Source: Chloroflexota bacterium (GTDB lineage Bacteria > Chloroflexota > Anaerolineae > Aggregatilineales > Phototrophicaceae). Taken from it: a stretch of DNA of 60,412 nt. The stretch's first letter is position 1; each line of letters opens with the position of its first letter. Below the pieces are notes generated by a model. That model worked only from the letters and a program-made list of their open reading frames with translations. It was not told where the DNA came from and did not search any database. A program made the translations under genes and the position numbers. The stretch is taken from NCBI GenBank assembly GCA_009841405.1, contig VXLV01000140.1, positions 1 through 60,412 of the forward strand, in the 5' to 3' direction. Below are positions 44,360 to 54,308 of the stretch, piece by piece.

Positions 44360-44797
44360 CTAATCGACCGGCGTGACGGTGATATTACCGAAGCCGCTGT
44401 CGTCAATTGGCAGCGTGATTAGCAACCGGCTGCCGCTATCGACTTTTGCCCGCGCTTCGTGCCCCTTAACCGGTACCGACAATTCCACGTGTCGCGTCAA
44501 CGGACCAAATCGGCGTTCCTGAAGAAAATAGCGCGCGTCGGTCGGTGTCGCTTCAGGCTCCGTGCGCATGGACAGCGTCAGCACATTGGATTCCAGGCTG
44601 ATCTCGATGCTGTCCTTGACCAGCCCGTCGATGGCCTGGGTGCAAACGTGAAGGTTGCCGTCCGCCTCGTACATATCGATCAAGAGCTCTTCGGCGCTAC
44701 TCGTGACGGTGCGGATGCCTTTTTCAACCGTCCGCGTAATCTGCTCGCCCAGATTCTGCAGTTCTTTCATCGGGTCGAAACGTGATTCGTGTGTCAT
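44360..44797 (-). CDS. Hsp20/alpha-crystallin-like small heat shock protein
   Basis: The 145-residue protein has an alpha-crystallin-type domain: LLIDMYEADGNLHVCTQAIDG (about 42-62), RYFLQERRFGPLTRHVEL (about 88-105), and GSRLLITLPI near the end, matching the family's A-x-x-x-x-G-x-L-x-I pattern. The N-terminal arm is short. Such proteins bind unfolding proteins without ATP. I choose the ATG at 44797 with GGGAGA upstream. No heat-shock CIRCE element was seen. Confidence 0.82.
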   Translation of the reverse strand: MTHESRFDPMKELQNLGEQITRTVEKGIRTVTSSAEELLIDMYEADGNLHVCTQAIDGLVKDSIEISLESNVLTLSMRTEPEATPTDARYFLQERRFGPLTRHVELSVPVKGHEARAKVDSGSRLLITLPIDDSGFGNITVTPVD

Positions 44798-44882
44798 GGG
44801 GTCTCCCAATTGATCGCCAGTTCTGAACTTCTATACGCAGCGCGCCCGATTTTGTCGCAAAGCCAGGCGCCGGATCGAGTCT

Positions 44883-44910
44883 TTGACTTCGCATTGGTTT
44901 TGGTTATGAT
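44883..44910 (+). promoter_or_regulatory. Candidate promoter of pheA-asd
   Basis: TTGACT (44883-44888), 16-nt spacer, TATGAT (44905-44910), then 32 nt to the ATG with AGGAAGTGAGG as ribosome site. A close match to primary sigma consensus. No leader peptide rich in Phe or T-box was seen in the short leader. Confidence 0.6.
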
Positions 44911-44942
44911 TCGGCGGGGCAAAATGAGGAAGTGAGGCAGCG

Positions 44943-45776
44943 ATGCCCAAAGTCGCGTACCAAGGGATACCCGGCGCCAACTCAGAGATCGCGGTGCGGC
45001 AACACTTCGGCGACGATGTCGAGACTTATCCCTGTCAAGATTTCATTCAACTGTTTGCAGCCTTGCAGGCACACGAAGTTGATTACAGTTTGCTTCCGGT
45101 AGAAAATGCCCTGGCCGGCTCCGTCAGCGGCGCTTATGAATTGCTGCTGGATCATGACGCGCGCATCCAGGCGGAAGTGATCTTGCATGTTCATCATGCG
45201 CTGCTGGCAAACCCGGAAACGACGCTTGAAAACGTTACGACTGTCCGCTCGCACGCGCAGGCGCTGCTGCAGTGCCAACGTTTCTTGCAGCGACACAATG
45301 TGGAATCGGTGGCCTGGTATGACACCGCCGGCGCGGCCAAGGATCTGGCGGAGTCCCCACAGCCGGGCCTTGCCGTGATAGCGCCCAAACTCGCCGGGGA
45401 GTTGTACGGGCTGGAATTGCTGGCGGCGGACATCGAAGACGAACGCTTCAACTATACGCGTTTTCTCTTGATGGGGCATGACGACCCAGAGCCCTCCGAT
45501 TACAACAAGACCTCGATCGTCTTCGCCACCCGCCATCGGCCGGCCGCGCTCTACGAATGCCTGGGCGAATTCGCCAAGCGGGACCTGAATCTTACCAAGT
45601 TGGAATCCCGCCCGCGACGCAACCGCCCTTGGGAGCCCTTGTTCTATCTGGATTTTGAGGGACACTGGCAAGAACCGCGCTGCCAGGATTTGCTGACTCA
45701 ATTGCTGCAGTTGACCTCCTTTGTGAAGATGTTAGGCTCGTACCCGGCCGTCCGCTCTGGAACCGTGGGAATGTAA
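44943..45776 (+). CDS. pheA: Prephenate dehydratase
   Basis: Converts prephenate to phenylpyruvate for phenylalanine synthesis. The 277-residue protein has the N-terminal AYQGIPGANSEIA, PVENALAGSV, the catalytic NYTRFLLMG (TRF motif), and a C-terminal ACT domain with LTKLESRPRR (ESRP), where Phe feedback is sensed. It is not fused to chorismate mutase. It is followed by asd after 14 nt. Confidence 0.96.
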   Translation: MPKVAYQGIPGANSEIAVRQHFGDDVETYPCQDFIQLFAALQAHEVDYSLLPVENALAGSVSGAYELLLDHDARIQAEVILHVHHALLANPETTLENVTTVRSHAQALLQCQRFLQRHNVESVAWYDTAGAAKDLAESPQPGLAVIAPKLAGELYGLELLAADIEDERFNYTRFLLMGHDDPEPSDYNKTSIVFATRHRPAALYECLGEFAKRDLNLTKLESRPRRNRPWEPLFYLDFEGHWQEPRCQDLLTQLLQLTSFVKMLGSYPAVRSGTVGM

Positions 45777-45790
45777 GGCAGGAGAAACAC

Positions 45791-46894
45791 ATGCAGAAGC
45801 TCAATGTCGCGATTCTGGGCGCGACCGGCGCTGTCGGGCAGCGCTTCATACAACTGCTGGAAGAACATCCCTGGTTTCAGGTGGCCGAGGTCATCGGCTC
45901 CAGCCGCAGCGCGGGCAGACCTTATGGCGAAGCCGCCCATTGGGTGCTGGACGACAGTCCGCCGGCGCGAATCAGTGACATGACCGTCGGCGCTCTCGAC
46001 GACAGAATCGAGTCTCCGCTGGTATTCTCTGCCTTGCCAAAAGAAGCGGCGCGCCTGCGCGAGCTTGAATTGGCGGCGGCCGGGCATGTCGTGTGCACGA
46101 ATGCATCGGCCAATCGCATGTTGGATGATGTGCCGCTGCTGCTGCCGGAGGTGAACGCCGAGCATATCGGACTCATCGACGTGCAGCGCGCGCGCCGCGG
46201 TTGGAGCAGCGGCGCCCTGGTCGCCAATTCCAATTGTACGACCATGCCGGTGGTGATGGCCCTGAAACCCCTGCTGAAGTACGGCATCCGCCGGCTGCAC
46301 CTGGTCAGCGAACAAGCCGTTAGCGGCGCCGGCTATCCCGGCGTCTCGTCCATGGACATGATTGACAACATCATCCCATATGTCCCGGGCGATGAAGACA
46401 AGATGGAGTCGGAATCGCGCAAGATGCTTGGCCACCTGGATGGCGATCGCATCGTCACCCTGGACTGCGCGGTTAGCGCGACTTGCACGCGCGTGCCCGT
46501 CCTGGACGGGCACCTGGTGAATGTCTCGCTCGAACTCGACGAACGACCGACCCTTTCGGACATTATAGATGACTGGGAATCGTATCAAGCGCCTGCGCCA
46601 GTGCCCGATTTGCCCAGCGCGCCCGACTTTCCGCTGCAATACTTGCAGCAGATTGACCGGCCGCAGCCGCGCCGCGATCGGCAGGCCGGCGCCGGCATGA
46701 TGACCAGCATCGGCCGTCTGCGCGATTGCCCCGCGCTCGGGCACAAATTCGCCGCGCTGTCGCACAATACCGTCCGCGGCGCCGCCGGTTGCAGCATCCT
46801 GAACGCCGAACTCATGACGGTAATGGGTTATATTGAGGGCTTCGCTGTAACTCTGAGGCAGCAGATGCATTTGCGCGCTAGCGCCGAAGTCTAG
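45791..46894 (+). CDS. asd: Aspartate-semialdehyde dehydrogenase, archaeal/fungal type
   Basis: Reduces aspartyl phosphate to the semialdehyde for Lys, Met, Thr and diaminopimelate. The 367-residue protein has VAILGATGAVGQRFIQLLEEHPWF, the catalytic Cys in NSNCTTMP, SEQAVSGAGYPGVSSMDMIDNIIPY and NTVRGAAGCSILNAELM. The GAGYPGVSS and DNIIPY segments place it with the archaeal/fungal branch rather than the common bacterial one. It is co-directional with pheA (14 nt gap), and its stop overlaps the convergent transpeptidase gene by 4 nt. Confidence 0.95.
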   Translation: MQKLNVAILGATGAVGQRFIQLLEEHPWFQVAEVIGSSRSAGRPYGEAAHWVLDDSPPARISDMTVGALDDRIESPLVFSALPKEAARLRELELAAAGHVVCTNASANRMLDDVPLLLPEVNAEHIGLIDVQRARRGWSSGALVANSNCTTMPVVMALKPLLKYGIRRLHLVSEQAVSGAGYPGVSSMDMIDNIIPYVPGDEDKMESESRKMLGHLDGDRIVTLDCAVSATCTRVPVLDGHLVNVSLELDERPTLSDIIDDWESYQAPAPVPDLPSAPDFPLQYLQQIDRPQPRRDRQAGAGMMTSIGRLRDCPALGHKFAALSHNTVRGAAGCSILNAELMTVMGYIEGFAVTLRQQMHLRASAEV

Positions 46895-47928
46895 TCGTAC
46901 TCGCCGCTCGAATAGACGTAAACCGCGGGCCCGACGTAATCGCCGTTGCTCCAGTCGTATTCGCTGCGCGCCCATTCAAAAAGCCAATGGGCGTCGGTCA
47001 CGGTCATATTGACGCAGCCATGGCTGCGACGGAAGCCGAAGCCGTCGTGCCAGTAGGCGCCGTGCAGCGCAATCTGGTCGTCATAGAACATCGTCCAGGG
47101 CACTTCCTGCAAATAATAGAAGTCCGGCTGGTAATGCGCGCCGCTCATGAGCTTGCGCGTGAAACGCACATAGACATGAAATACGCCTTCGTTAGTAGGC
47201 CACTCTTCCAGGCCGGATGAGATCAGCGTCGCGAAAACCGGCTGATCGTCTTCGTACGCGATGGCGACTTGTTCGTAGAGATCGATGCTGACCCACTTGT
47301 GCGTGTCCACGCCTTCCGGCCTGGCGACGGGCAGGATCTTGGCGACCTTGAACTGATGCACCCACTGGCCGACGCCGATCTGATACCAGTCGTAACCGTC
47401 GACGGTCACGGTGTCGTAAATGTAGACGCGCGTGTAACGATAGCGGAAGGGATTGTCCGGCGCTTCCGGCCCGCCGGGCGTCTTGGCGCCGCGCAGGTGC
47501 CGCAGCGTCCAGGCGACGGTGAAGGGCAGGGCGCCTTCGCCCGCTGGCAGGAGCGCGCCGGCAAATCGCGACGGCGCCACACGCTCGCTCAGCAACTCCG
47601 ACCGCACCCATTGATTCTCGCCGATGAGCGTCCAGTCGTCATGTTCCTCGACTACGGTCACGAAGGTGTAGCCCGCTCCGAATGTTTCGCTGGCTTCGCT
47701 GTCGGGCGCGGTATGGATCGCGAATGGGCCCTCAATCTGACGATAATCACGGTCGCCAAGCAGGGCCTCGTCAATCTCAAGCGGACGCACATTGGGCCAG
47801 CGATGCGCCGCGATCGTGTTATCGTCGATGCCGCAGGCAGCCGGCAAGCAAGCGCTCTGGGCCAGCGCGCCGAAACTCGACAGCAGCAGAAGCGCGGCGC
47901 AAATCAGGATTGCCGTTAGATTACGCAT
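46891..47928 (-). CDS. Exported L,D-transpeptidase (YkuD)
   Basis: The 345-residue protein has a signal peptide (about 1-23, ending ALAQS), two SH3-like beta segments (about 60-200), and a C-terminal YkuD domain with DDQIALHGAYWHDGFG...RSHGCVNM, the HX14-17S/THGCxN motif with the catalytic Cys. It would form 3-3 peptidoglycan cross-links outside the membrane. It ends convergent with asd. Confidence 0.92.
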   Translation of the reverse strand: MRNLTAILICAALLLLSSFGALAQSACLPAACGIDDNTIAAHRWPNVRPLEIDEALLGDRDYRQIEGPFAIHTAPDSEASETFGAGYTFVTVVEEHDDWTLIGENQWVRSELLSERVAPSRFAGALLPAGEGALPFTVAWTLRHLRGAKTPGGPEAPDNPFRYRYTRVYIYDTVTVDGYDWYQIGVGQWVHQFKVAKILPVARPEGVDTHKWVSIDLYEQVAIAYEDDQPVFATLISSGLEEWPTNEGVFHVYVRFTRKLMSGAHYQPDFYYLQEVPWTMFYDDQIALHGAYWHDGFGFRRSHGCVNMTVTDAHWLFEWARSEYDWSNGDYVGPAVYVYSSGEYD

Positions 47929-48149
47929 AGCAATATCTCGACCTTACCAATCTACTACCCATTAAACTAGAGATCAGCGCGGTCTTCAAGCGGATTCCCC
48001 CGGCAAGCGACGCATCGCACAAGAATCGTAGGCTAGGACCGGCAGATTCATGGCGGCGCCGGTTGCTCGCCCCGGGAAGATTATGCCATGATAGCGCGAT
48101 TCCTTATGGTAAAATCTCGGCGACTGAACGCGGCGGCAAAGGACAGCTT

Positions 48150-48887
48150 ATGAACATGCTCGGCATTGACATCGGCGGGTCGGGGATCAAAGGCGCGATA
48201 GTCGACACGGAAACTGGCGAGTTCGCCAGCAAGCGGCTGCGCATTGACACGCCGCAGCCCGCTAAACCAGGACCGGTTGCCGAAGTCGTCGCCGAGATTG
48301 CCGCTCATTTCAATTGGCGCGCCGCCATTGGCTGCACGTTCCCGGCCATCGTCCAGCATGGCGTGCCCATGACCGCCGCAAATGTGGACGATGAGTGGAT
48401 CGGTACGGACGCGAAACAACTCTTTGAAAGCCAAACCGGCAATTCGGTCGTCGTCTTGAACGACGCCGACGCCGCCGGCATCGCCGAAATGAAATTCGGC
48501 GCCGGACGCGGTAAAGCCGGTCTGGTCGTGATACTGACCCTGGGCACTGGCGTCGGCAGCTCGTTGTTCATGGATGGTCGGCTGGTGCCGAATACTGAAT
48601 TTGGCCATTTGATCATTCGCGGCAAGGATGCGGAATGGCGCACATCGGATCGCGCGCGGCAGACCGAAGGCTACAGCTGGAAGCGCTGGGCGCGTAAACT
48701 ATCCGAACATCTGCAGTATCTGGAATTCTTGATCTCGCCGGACCTGTTCATCATTGGCGGCGGCGTCAGCAAGCGGTCGGAGAAATTCCTGCCCATGGTC
48801 GACTGCAAGACGAAGATCGTCCCGGCGCAATTGCGGAATCGCGCCGGAATCGTTGGCGCCGCTCTGGCCGCCGCGGAGCTGCGGTGA
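48150..48887 (+). CDS. ppgK: Polyphosphate glucokinase (ROK family)
   Basis: Phosphorylates glucose with polyphosphate or ATP. The 245-residue protein has the phosphate-1 loop LGIDIGGSGIKGAIVD, the polyphosphate glucokinase-type TLGTGVGSSLFMDGRLVPNTEFGHLII, and FIIGGGVSKRSEKF. Actinobacterial and Chloroflexota PpgK are of similar length (about 250). I choose the ATG at 48150 with AAAGGA upstream. A minus-35-less TAAAAT lies at 48110-48115. It supplies glucose-6-phosphate to glycolysis. Confidence 0.9.
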   Translation: MNMLGIDIGGSGIKGAIVDTETGEFASKRLRIDTPQPAKPGPVAEVVAEIAAHFNWRAAIGCTFPAIVQHGVPMTAANVDDEWIGTDAKQLFESQTGNSVVVLNDADAAGIAEMKFGAGRGKAGLVVILTLGTGVGSSLFMDGRLVPNTEFGHLIIRGKDAEWRTSDRARQTEGYSWKRWARKLSEHLQYLEFLISPDLFIIGGGVSKRSEKFLPMVDCKTKIVPAQLRNRAGIVGAALAAAELR

Positions 48888-48910
48888 GCGCGAGCAGCTT
48901 GCGCGACGCG

Positions 48911-49414
48911 TTATTTGTCTTCGGTAGGCTGAAATACGCCCCACTGCCGGTTGTGATAGAGCAGGGGCAACTTGTCGTCGGTCCAGCCGCCCTGCACGAC
49001 TCGGCCGATAAACATCGTATTCTCGCCGACGTCGCGGGAGAATTCGACGATACAAGAAAGCCAGGCCATCACATCGGGCAGTATCGGATCGCCCAAATCG
49101 GTCACTGCGCAGTCCAGGCCGTCAAAGCGATTTTCAAGCCGGTCATCGAAATAGCCGGCGAAACGCTTGCCCATATCAAGTTGCTTGTCCGACAAAATAC
49201 TGACAGCGAAGTGACCTTCTGCGGCCATATACTTGCGCGTGTCCAGCCGATTGGCGATATTCAGGCAGACCAGCGGGGGAACCATACTGACGCTGGCGAA
49301 GGAATTGACCGTGATCGCTTGCCAGTCGTCGTCCGCATTGACGCTCACAACCGTGATTCCGGCCGCCCAGCAAGCGAGTATATTCTTGAAGGCTTGACCA
49401 TCAATAACGCTCAT
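48911..49414 (-). CDS. Flavin reductase-like FMN-binding protein
   Basis: The 167-residue protein matches the flavin-reductase-like domain: an N-terminal ACWAAGITVVSVNADDDWQAITVNSFASVSMVPPLVCLNI that forms the FMN site, KYMAAEGHFAVSILSDKQ, and a C-terminal IFVGRVV-like MFIGRVVQGG. Such proteins reduce FMN with NAD(P)H for a partner monooxygenase. No monooxygenase is adjacent. GGAAAGGACGG precedes the ATG. It is convergent with ppgK. Confidence 0.9.
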   Translation of the reverse strand: MSVIDGQAFKNILACWAAGITVVSVNADDDWQAITVNSFASVSMVPPLVCLNIANRLDTRKYMAAEGHFAVSILSDKQLDMGKRFAGYFDDRLENRFDGLDCAVTDLGDPILPDVMAWLSCIVEFSRDVGENTMFIGRVVQGGWTDDKLPLLYHNRQWGVFQPTEDK

Positions 49415-49530
49415 TGCACCGTCCTTTCCTATGCGCCCATTGTAATGGCAAGCTATGAGATTAGCAGGTGGAATACAGGCGCGGAGGCGCAGGATTCAGC
49501 GCCGTCAATATACACGATAGGCAACGGAAT

Positions 49531-49875
49531 ATGGACCAGCGCAGCATGAACAAAGAACTCCCGGATTTCCGGCGCGTCAAGCGGGCCTACGCCGCCCGGC
49601 TGATTCACAGCGCGCTCTCCAACGAGCGCGGGTCGGCCTTGCTTGAGCTCATAGATTATGACGATCGCCGCTTTCGGGCCGTGTTCGCAGCCAGCTACTT
49701 TGGGACTCGGACTGGCCAGGCGGGCCCGAGCAAGTCGCAATGGAACACGCTAAAGAAGAAGCTCAAGCGGCGCGACCGGACGATCTTCATCTTTCGCGAA
49801 CACGGCAAACTGGACGAGCCAGCCGCCGGAGTAGCCGTCCGCTATTACCTGGATTTCGGCTTCATGCGCTATTGA
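49531..49875 (+). CDS. Small basic protein, unknown
   Basis: The 114-residue product is basic and soluble with no transmembrane or signal segment. It contains ARLIHSALSNERGSALLELIDYDDRRFRAVFAASYFG and a Lys/Arg-rich KKLKRRDRTIFIF. I recognise no family. The ATG at 49531 has no good ribosome site and another ATG follows at 49546, so the start is uncertain. It is divergent from the flavin reductase gene and convergent with the response regulator gene. Confidence 0.5.
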   Translation: MDQRSMNKELPDFRRVKRAYAARLIHSALSNERGSALLELIDYDDRRFRAVFAASYFGTRTGQAGPSKSQWNTLKKKLKRRDRTIFIFREHGKLDEPAAGVAVRYYLDFGFMRY

Positions 49876-49892
49876 GGCGGCTGGCCGATGGT

Positions 49893-50618
49893 TTACTTGC
49901 GGAAATCGATGAAACGATAACCGACGCCGCGCTCGGTGATGATATATTGCGGATCGGTCGGATCTTCCTCAATTTTCTCGCGCAGATAATTGACGTATAA
50001 GCGCACATAGTGGGCTTCATCACGGTATTCGTAGCCCCAGACCTTTTGCAGCAGCTGATCGTGCGGCACGGTCCAGCCGGCGTTGCGGATCAAGTGGTAG
50101 AGCAGCCGGTACTCGGTCGGACGCAGCTTGACGCGCTCGCCGGCGACAATTACTTCGCGCTGATTGAAGTCGACGCTAAGCCGCTCGTCGATGCGGAGAA
50201 TCGCGTCCTCGGTCGTAGGTTTTTCCAGCCGACGAAATATCGCTTTGATGCGACTGGAGAGTTCGCGCGGGCCGAAGGGCTTGGTGATATAGTCGTCGGC
50301 GCCTAACTCCAGGCCATAGACCTTGTCGTTTTCCTCGCCCTTTGCCGTAAGCATGATGACCGGTATATCCGAGAATTCGCGCAGCATCCTTAGGGTCTCG
50401 AAGCCGTCGAGCTCCGGCATCATGACGTCCAGCAGCACCAGGTCGGGCAGTTGCGTTCGGATCGCGTCCAGCGCCTGGAGGCCGTTGTGCGCTTCAACAA
50501 CGCGATGGTCTTCCAATTCGAGATTCATACGAATGAAACCGATCATGCGCGGCTCGTCATCCACAACCAGGATGACTTTGCCCTGACGCTTGGGGTTGAC
50601 GCGGGCGTTTGGGATCAT
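49893..50618 (-). CDS. OmpR/PhoB-family response regulator
   Basis: The 241-residue protein has a receiver domain ([14 protein letters not shown], phospho-acceptor Asp in [13 protein letters not shown], Thr/Lys in VIMLTAKG and DDYITKPF) and a C-terminal winged-helix DNA-binding domain ([37 protein letters not shown]). GGAGAGGG precedes the ATG. No sensor kinase gene is nearby, so it is an orphan in this window. Targets unknown. Confidence 0.95.
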   Translation of the reverse strand: MIPNARVNPKRQGKVILVVDDEPRMIGFIRMNLELEDHRVVEAHNGLQALDAIRTQLPDLVLLDVMMPELDGFETLRMLREFSDIPVIMLTAKGEENDKVYGLELGADDYITKPFGPRELSSRIKAIFRRLEKPTTEDAILRIDERLSVDFNQREVIVAGERVKLRPTEYRLLYHLIRNAGWTVPHDQLLQKVWGYEYRDEAHYVRLYVNYLREKIEEDPTDPQYIITERGVGYRFIDFRK

Positions 50619-50676
50619 AGCCCTCTCCGGAGTCTAGCGGTTGCGGCCGGCGTTCGCGCCCACCCTGCGCAGATAA

Positions 50677-51840
50677 CTAGGCTGACGAGCCGCCGCCGGG
50701 CGCCTGAAATACAATCGCCGATATATTGTCCGTGCCGCCGCGGTCGTTGGCTAGCTTGACAAGGCTGTCGCATGCTTCCTGCGGCGAGGCGGCTTGCTGG
50801 GCAACCTGCTTGATCGTGTCGTCTTCAATCATATCCCAGAGGCCGTCAGTGCAGATTAGCACGCGGCCCGAAGGTGGCAAGGTCCGCACCAGACGCTCCA
50901 TCTTCAACTCTTCATTTTGGCCGATGGCGCGATATAACACGTTTTTCTGCGGATAATGCTCGGCTTCTTCAGGCGTCAGCTCCTTCATCTCAAGCAAACG
51001 TTGGACCAAGGTATGGTCGGTAGTGAGCTGTTCTATGGTGTTGTCATGAATGAGATAGGCGCGGCTGTCGCCAACATGCGCCAGGTAAGCGAGATTGCCG
51101 ATGACGGCGATGGCGGACAGCGTCGTGCCCCCGCCCGGCGCTCCCTTTATCACAGCGTGATTGGCCTTCTCCGATGCGGAGACCAGCGCCTCAAGCACGG
51201 TGGGGCTGTCGCCCGCGTTGAAATTGCGCAGCAGCGGCACATATATCTTGTCCAGCATTTCCGACGCGAGGGTTCGCACAGCGATTCCAGCGGCCCGCTC
51301 GCCGTCAAGGTGGCCGCCCATGCCATCGGCGACAGCAAACAGGCCGAAATCGGGGCGATTGTCGATCGTGAGCGAATGCCACTGCATGCCAAAGCAGGCG
51401 TCTTCATTTTTGTTGCGCAAGAGGCCGATATCGCTGGCGATTCCGTAGCTCAGCGCTTGCCGCTGCCGGGTGAGAATCGGTTTGGGCGCGGGCGGCTGGG
51501 CGCGCTTACGTGGCGGGGCGGACGCCGGCGCATTTTCCGCATCAGGGGCCGGCGGAGACGCAACTTCGGCGGGCGGTGGCGGCGTATCCGGTTGCGCTTC
51601 GGCTGGGGTTATCTCGTCACGGTTGTCCAACCCGGCTGGTTCGACCGCCGCCAATTCAGCCGTTTCAACCTGTGAAGCCGGCTCGTCGTCTACCGGTTGC
51701 GGTTCGGGCTGCGGCGTCGCCCGTATCGGCGCGACGGCCCGCTGCGATCGCGCCGGCGTGACATGCGAGCTGCGTCGCGCGGATGAGCCCGGGCCCGGGT
51801 CATGGTTGGGTCTGCCGAGGATTTTGCGAAGTAGATTCAT
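50677..51840 (-). CDS. PP2C-family Ser/Thr phosphatase with Pro/Ala-rich N-terminus
   Basis: The 387-residue protein starts with an MNLLRKILGRP segment, then about 110 residues of Pro/Ala/Glu-rich sequence, then a PP2C catalytic domain: NKNEDACFG, VADGMGGHLDGERAAG, GGTTLSA, HVGDSRAYL, TDGLWDMIEDD and GGTDNISAIVF. The metal-binding Asp and Gly residues are in place. I choose the ATG at 51840; the open frame further upstream crosses the hemW promoter. Such phosphatases usually reverse Ser/Thr kinases, but no kinase is in the window. Confidence 0.92.
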   Translation of the reverse strand: MNLLRKILGRPNHDPGPGSSARRSSHVTPARSQRAVAPIRATPQPEPQPVDDEPASQVETAELAAVEPAGLDNRDEITPAEAQPDTPPPPAEVASPPAPDAENAPASAPPRKRAQPPAPKPILTRQRQALSYGIASDIGLLRNKNEDACFGMQWHSLTIDNRPDFGLFAVADGMGGHLDGERAAGIAVRTLASEMLDKIYVPLLRNFNAGDSPTVLEALVSASEKANHAVIKGAPGGGTTLSAIAVIGNLAYLAHVGDSRAYLIHDNTIEQLTTDHTLVQRLLEMKELTPEEAEHYPQKNVLYRAIGQNEELKMERLVRTLPPSGRVLICTDGLWDMIEDDTIKQVAQQAASPQEACDSLVKLANDRGGTDNISAIVFQAPGGGSSA

Positions 51841-51899
51841 TGATCTCGCTCGCGGGGACTCCGCGCACTGACAGCCGAACGCCAACTGCCGATAGCAAC

Positions 51900-51935
51900 T
51901 TGCACAATTATATTTTACCAAGTAGATTGGCGCAA
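51900..51935. promoter_or_regulatory. Overlapping divergent promoters of hemW and the PP2C gene
   Basis: Plus strand: TTGCAC (51900-51905), 17-nt spacer, TAGATT (51923-51928) toward hemW. Minus strand: TTGCGC (51935-51930), 17-nt spacer, TATAAT (51912-51907) toward the phosphatase gene. The two elements share the same 36 bp, so RNA polymerase binding would be mutually exclusive. Confidence 0.55.
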
Positions 51936-51962
51936 TCATTGCCTCGTGCGACAGGCCGCCGG

Positions 51963-53153
51963 ATGCAGATTCCAAGCTCGCCGCATTCGATCTACCTGCA
52001 CATCCCCTTTTGCAGCGCGCGCTGCAGCTATTGCGCCTTTAATACCTATATCGATCTCGCGCATCTAATTCCCGCCTACGTCGACGCTCTCTGCAGCGAG
52101 ATAAGCGCGGTCGCGGCTGGCGCCCCTAAGCGCGTGATTCATACGGTTTACTTCGGCGGGGGTACGCCATCGCTGTTGACGCCGGCGCAATTCGAGCGCT
52201 TGCTGGAGTGTCTGCACGCGGCTTTCGACTTAAGCTCGGCGTGCGAGATTTCGCTGGAAGCCAATCCGGACGATCTCGCCGTCGGTTATCTGCGCTCGCT
52301 GCGAGCGCTGGGTTTCAACCGCCTGAGCGTCGGGATGCAATCCGCAAATCCTGAGATCTTGCGTCTTTTCGACCGGCAGCATGATGTCTCCGCCGTAGCG
52401 ACGGCAATGGACGCCGCGCGCAAAGCGCGATTCGACAATGTTAATCTCGATGTCATATTTGGCTCGCCCGGCGAATCCCTTTCCGACTGGGCCGGCACGG
52501 TCACTTCCGCGCTCGAATTCGCGCCCGACCACGTGTCGATGTATGGCTTGGAACTGAAGGGCGGCACTGAGCTGCGGCTGCGCGTGGACGCGGGCGATTT
52601 GCCGCGGCCCGATGATGATGACTTTGCCGATATGTACGAGTTCGCGTCCGAGACCTTGGAGCGCGCCGGATACGAACAGTACGAAATCAGCAACTGGCGC
52701 CGCCCCGGAAAGGAGTGCCGGCACAATCTTCAGTACTGGAGGAATCTGCCGTATCTGGGGCTGGGCGCCGGCGCGCATGGTTTCGCCGGGGGCTATCGCT
52801 ACTCGACCATCGCGGCGCCGCAGCGCTACGTGGAAACTCTACGCGAGCCGCCGGATGTCAGTTTGGTCTTTCCGCTGACGCCGGCCGTGGCCAAGTCCAC
52901 GCTCGTTGATCGCCCCAGCGACCTCTACGATACGATTATGATGGGTTTGCGGCTAACCTGCGAGGGCATCAGTCGCGCGCGCTTTGCGCAAAGATTCGGC
53001 CGGGACTTTGTGGCTATGTTCCCCGGGGCGGTCGACAAGCTCACGGCGCTGGGGCTGTTGGAAACGCTTGCGGACCGCGTGCGTTTGAGTTCGGCCGGGC
53101 GCCTGCTAAGCAACAGCGTCATCCGCGAGTTCGTGACCGAAATCAGTCTATGA
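51963..53153 (+). CDS. hemW: HemW-like radical SAM heme chaperone
   Basis: The 396-residue protein has the radical SAM cluster cysteines C17, C21 and C24 ([12 protein letters not shown]), the extended HemW motif with the following Phe, [30 protein letters not shown], and the C-terminal HemW domain. HemW inserts heme into target proteins and was formerly annotated as coproporphyrinogen oxidase HemN. I start at the ATG at 51963, as the longer frame overlaps the promoter region. No other heme gene is present. Its 3' end overlaps fni by 11 nt. Confidence 0.9.
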   Translation: MQIPSSPHSIYLHIPFCSARCSYCAFNTYIDLAHLIPAYVDALCSEISAVAAGAPKRVIHTVYFGGGTPSLLTPAQFERLLECLHAAFDLSSACEISLEANPDDLAVGYLRSLRALGFNRLSVGMQSANPEILRLFDRQHDVSAVATAMDAARKARFDNVNLDVIFGSPGESLSDWAGTVTSALEFAPDHVSMYGLELKGGTELRLRVDAGDLPRPDDDDFADMYEFASETLERAGYEQYEISNWRRPGKECRHNLQYWRNLPYLGLGAGAHGFAGGYRYSTIAAPQRYVETLREPPDVSLVFPLTPAVAKSTLVDRPSDLYDTIMMGLRLTCEGISRARFAQRFGRDFVAMFPGAVDKLTALGLLETLADRVRLSSAGRLLSNSVIREFVTEISL

Positions 53154-54186
53154 GCTGGAGTCCCGCGCTGCGCAGCGACGACAAGTCCGCCGACGCCGTG
53201 CTGAGCATGGCGATTCGCAGTTGGGCGTTCAATTCGCGGATCAGCTCATCGACGGCGTCAACTGACTGGCTGGCCGCGCGCAAGAAGGGGCTTGCCAGGC
53301 CGGCCAGATTCGCGCCCAGGGCCAGGCACTTGGCGATGTCAATACCGTCGCGCAAGCCGCCGCTGGCGAATACCGGCAAATCCGGCGCGGCCGAGCGCGC
53401 GAATTGAATGGCGTCGGCAGTCGGTATGCCCCAGTCGGCAAAGCTGCGGGCAACGCGCGCGTGGAAAGCGCTGGGCGCGCGATGAAATTCAACTTCGCTC
53501 CAGGATGTGCCGCCGGCGCCAGCCACGTCTATCGCGGCTACGCCCGCCTCCGCTAGCGCGCGCGCCGCCTCTTTCGAGAAGCCCCAACCGACTTCCTTGG
53601 CGATGACGGGCGCGCTCAGTTTGGCGCAGACCGCTTCAACTTTTCCGAGCAAGCCCGAGAAGTCGATATCGCCTTCCGCTTGCACCGCCTCCTGCAACAC
53701 GTTGAAATGCAAGATGAGCGCGTCGGCGCCGATCATGTCCACCGCGCGGCGGCACTGGTCGAGGCCATAGCCATAGTTCAGCTGTACCGCGCCGATATTG
53801 GCGAAGAGCAGAATGTCCGGCGCGATGTCGCGAATGGCGTAACTGTCGGCGAGGGCGCCGTCTTCTATGGCGGCCCGCTGCGAACCCAAGCCCATGGCGA
53901 TTCCGTGTTGCTGCGCCGCTAGCGCCAGATTGCGATTAATCGCCCGCGCCATTTCTGTCCCGCCCGTCATCGAGGAAATCAAGATCGGGGAACCCAATTG
54001 CTTGTCAAAGACGGTCAGACGCGTGTCGATGTCGTTCAGATTTAATTCTGGCAGCGCCTGGTGCATGAAGCGGTAGCGTTCCAGCCCAGTGGTCACGCGC
54101 GGAAACTGCACGTCTTCTTCCAGATTAATGAGGATATGATCCAGTTTGCGGCTTTCGGTCGCGCCAGCTTTCGTCACTTTTGTCAT
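53143..54186 (-). CDS. fni: Type 2 isopentenyl-diphosphate delta-isomerase
   Basis: FMN- and NAD(P)H-dependent enzyme that interconverts isopentenyl and dimethylallyl diphosphate. The 347-residue protein has [31 protein letters not shown], the catalytic Gln in HFNVLQE (usually HLNxxQE), and AGAGGTSW. The Leu-to-Phe change in the last motif is outside the catalytic pair. AAGGAACACC precedes the ATG. No other isoprenoid gene is adjacent. Confidence 0.94.
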   Translation of the reverse strand: MTKVTKAGATESRKLDHILINLEEDVQFPRVTTGLERYRFMHQALPELNLNDIDTRLTVFDKQLGSPILISSMTGGTEMARAINRNLALAAQQHGIAMGLGSQRAAIEDGALADSYAIRDIAPDILLFANIGAVQLNYGYGLDQCRRAVDMIGADALILHFNVLQEAVQAEGDIDFSGLLGKVEAVCAKLSAPVIAKEVGWGFSKEAARALAEAGVAAIDVAGAGGTSWSEVEFHRAPSAFHARVARSFADWGIPTADAIQFARSAAPDLPVFASGGLRDGIDIAKCLALGANLAGLASPFLRAASQSVDAVDELIRELNAQLRIAMLSTASADLSSLRSAGLQLID

Positions 54187-54308
54187 CGACCGGTGTTCCT
54201 TTTGTCAGAGTGTCTCGCGCCGGGCAGGGCGTCATCGTACAGACAAGGGCCGGGGCTGTCAATCATGACGCGCCCAGCATACAGGCTAGCACGGTCGCCG
54301 AGAATCGG

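Noticed and set aside
45698..46975. 425-codon minus-strand frame opposite asd
   Set aside because: asd is complete and canonical on the plus strand; the antisense frame is Arg/His/Gln-rich with no ribosome site.
53143..54186. Glutamate synthase or other FMN barrel enzyme for the 347-residue protein
   Set aside because: SSMTGGTE, the LQE motif and overall length fit type 2 IPP isomerase.
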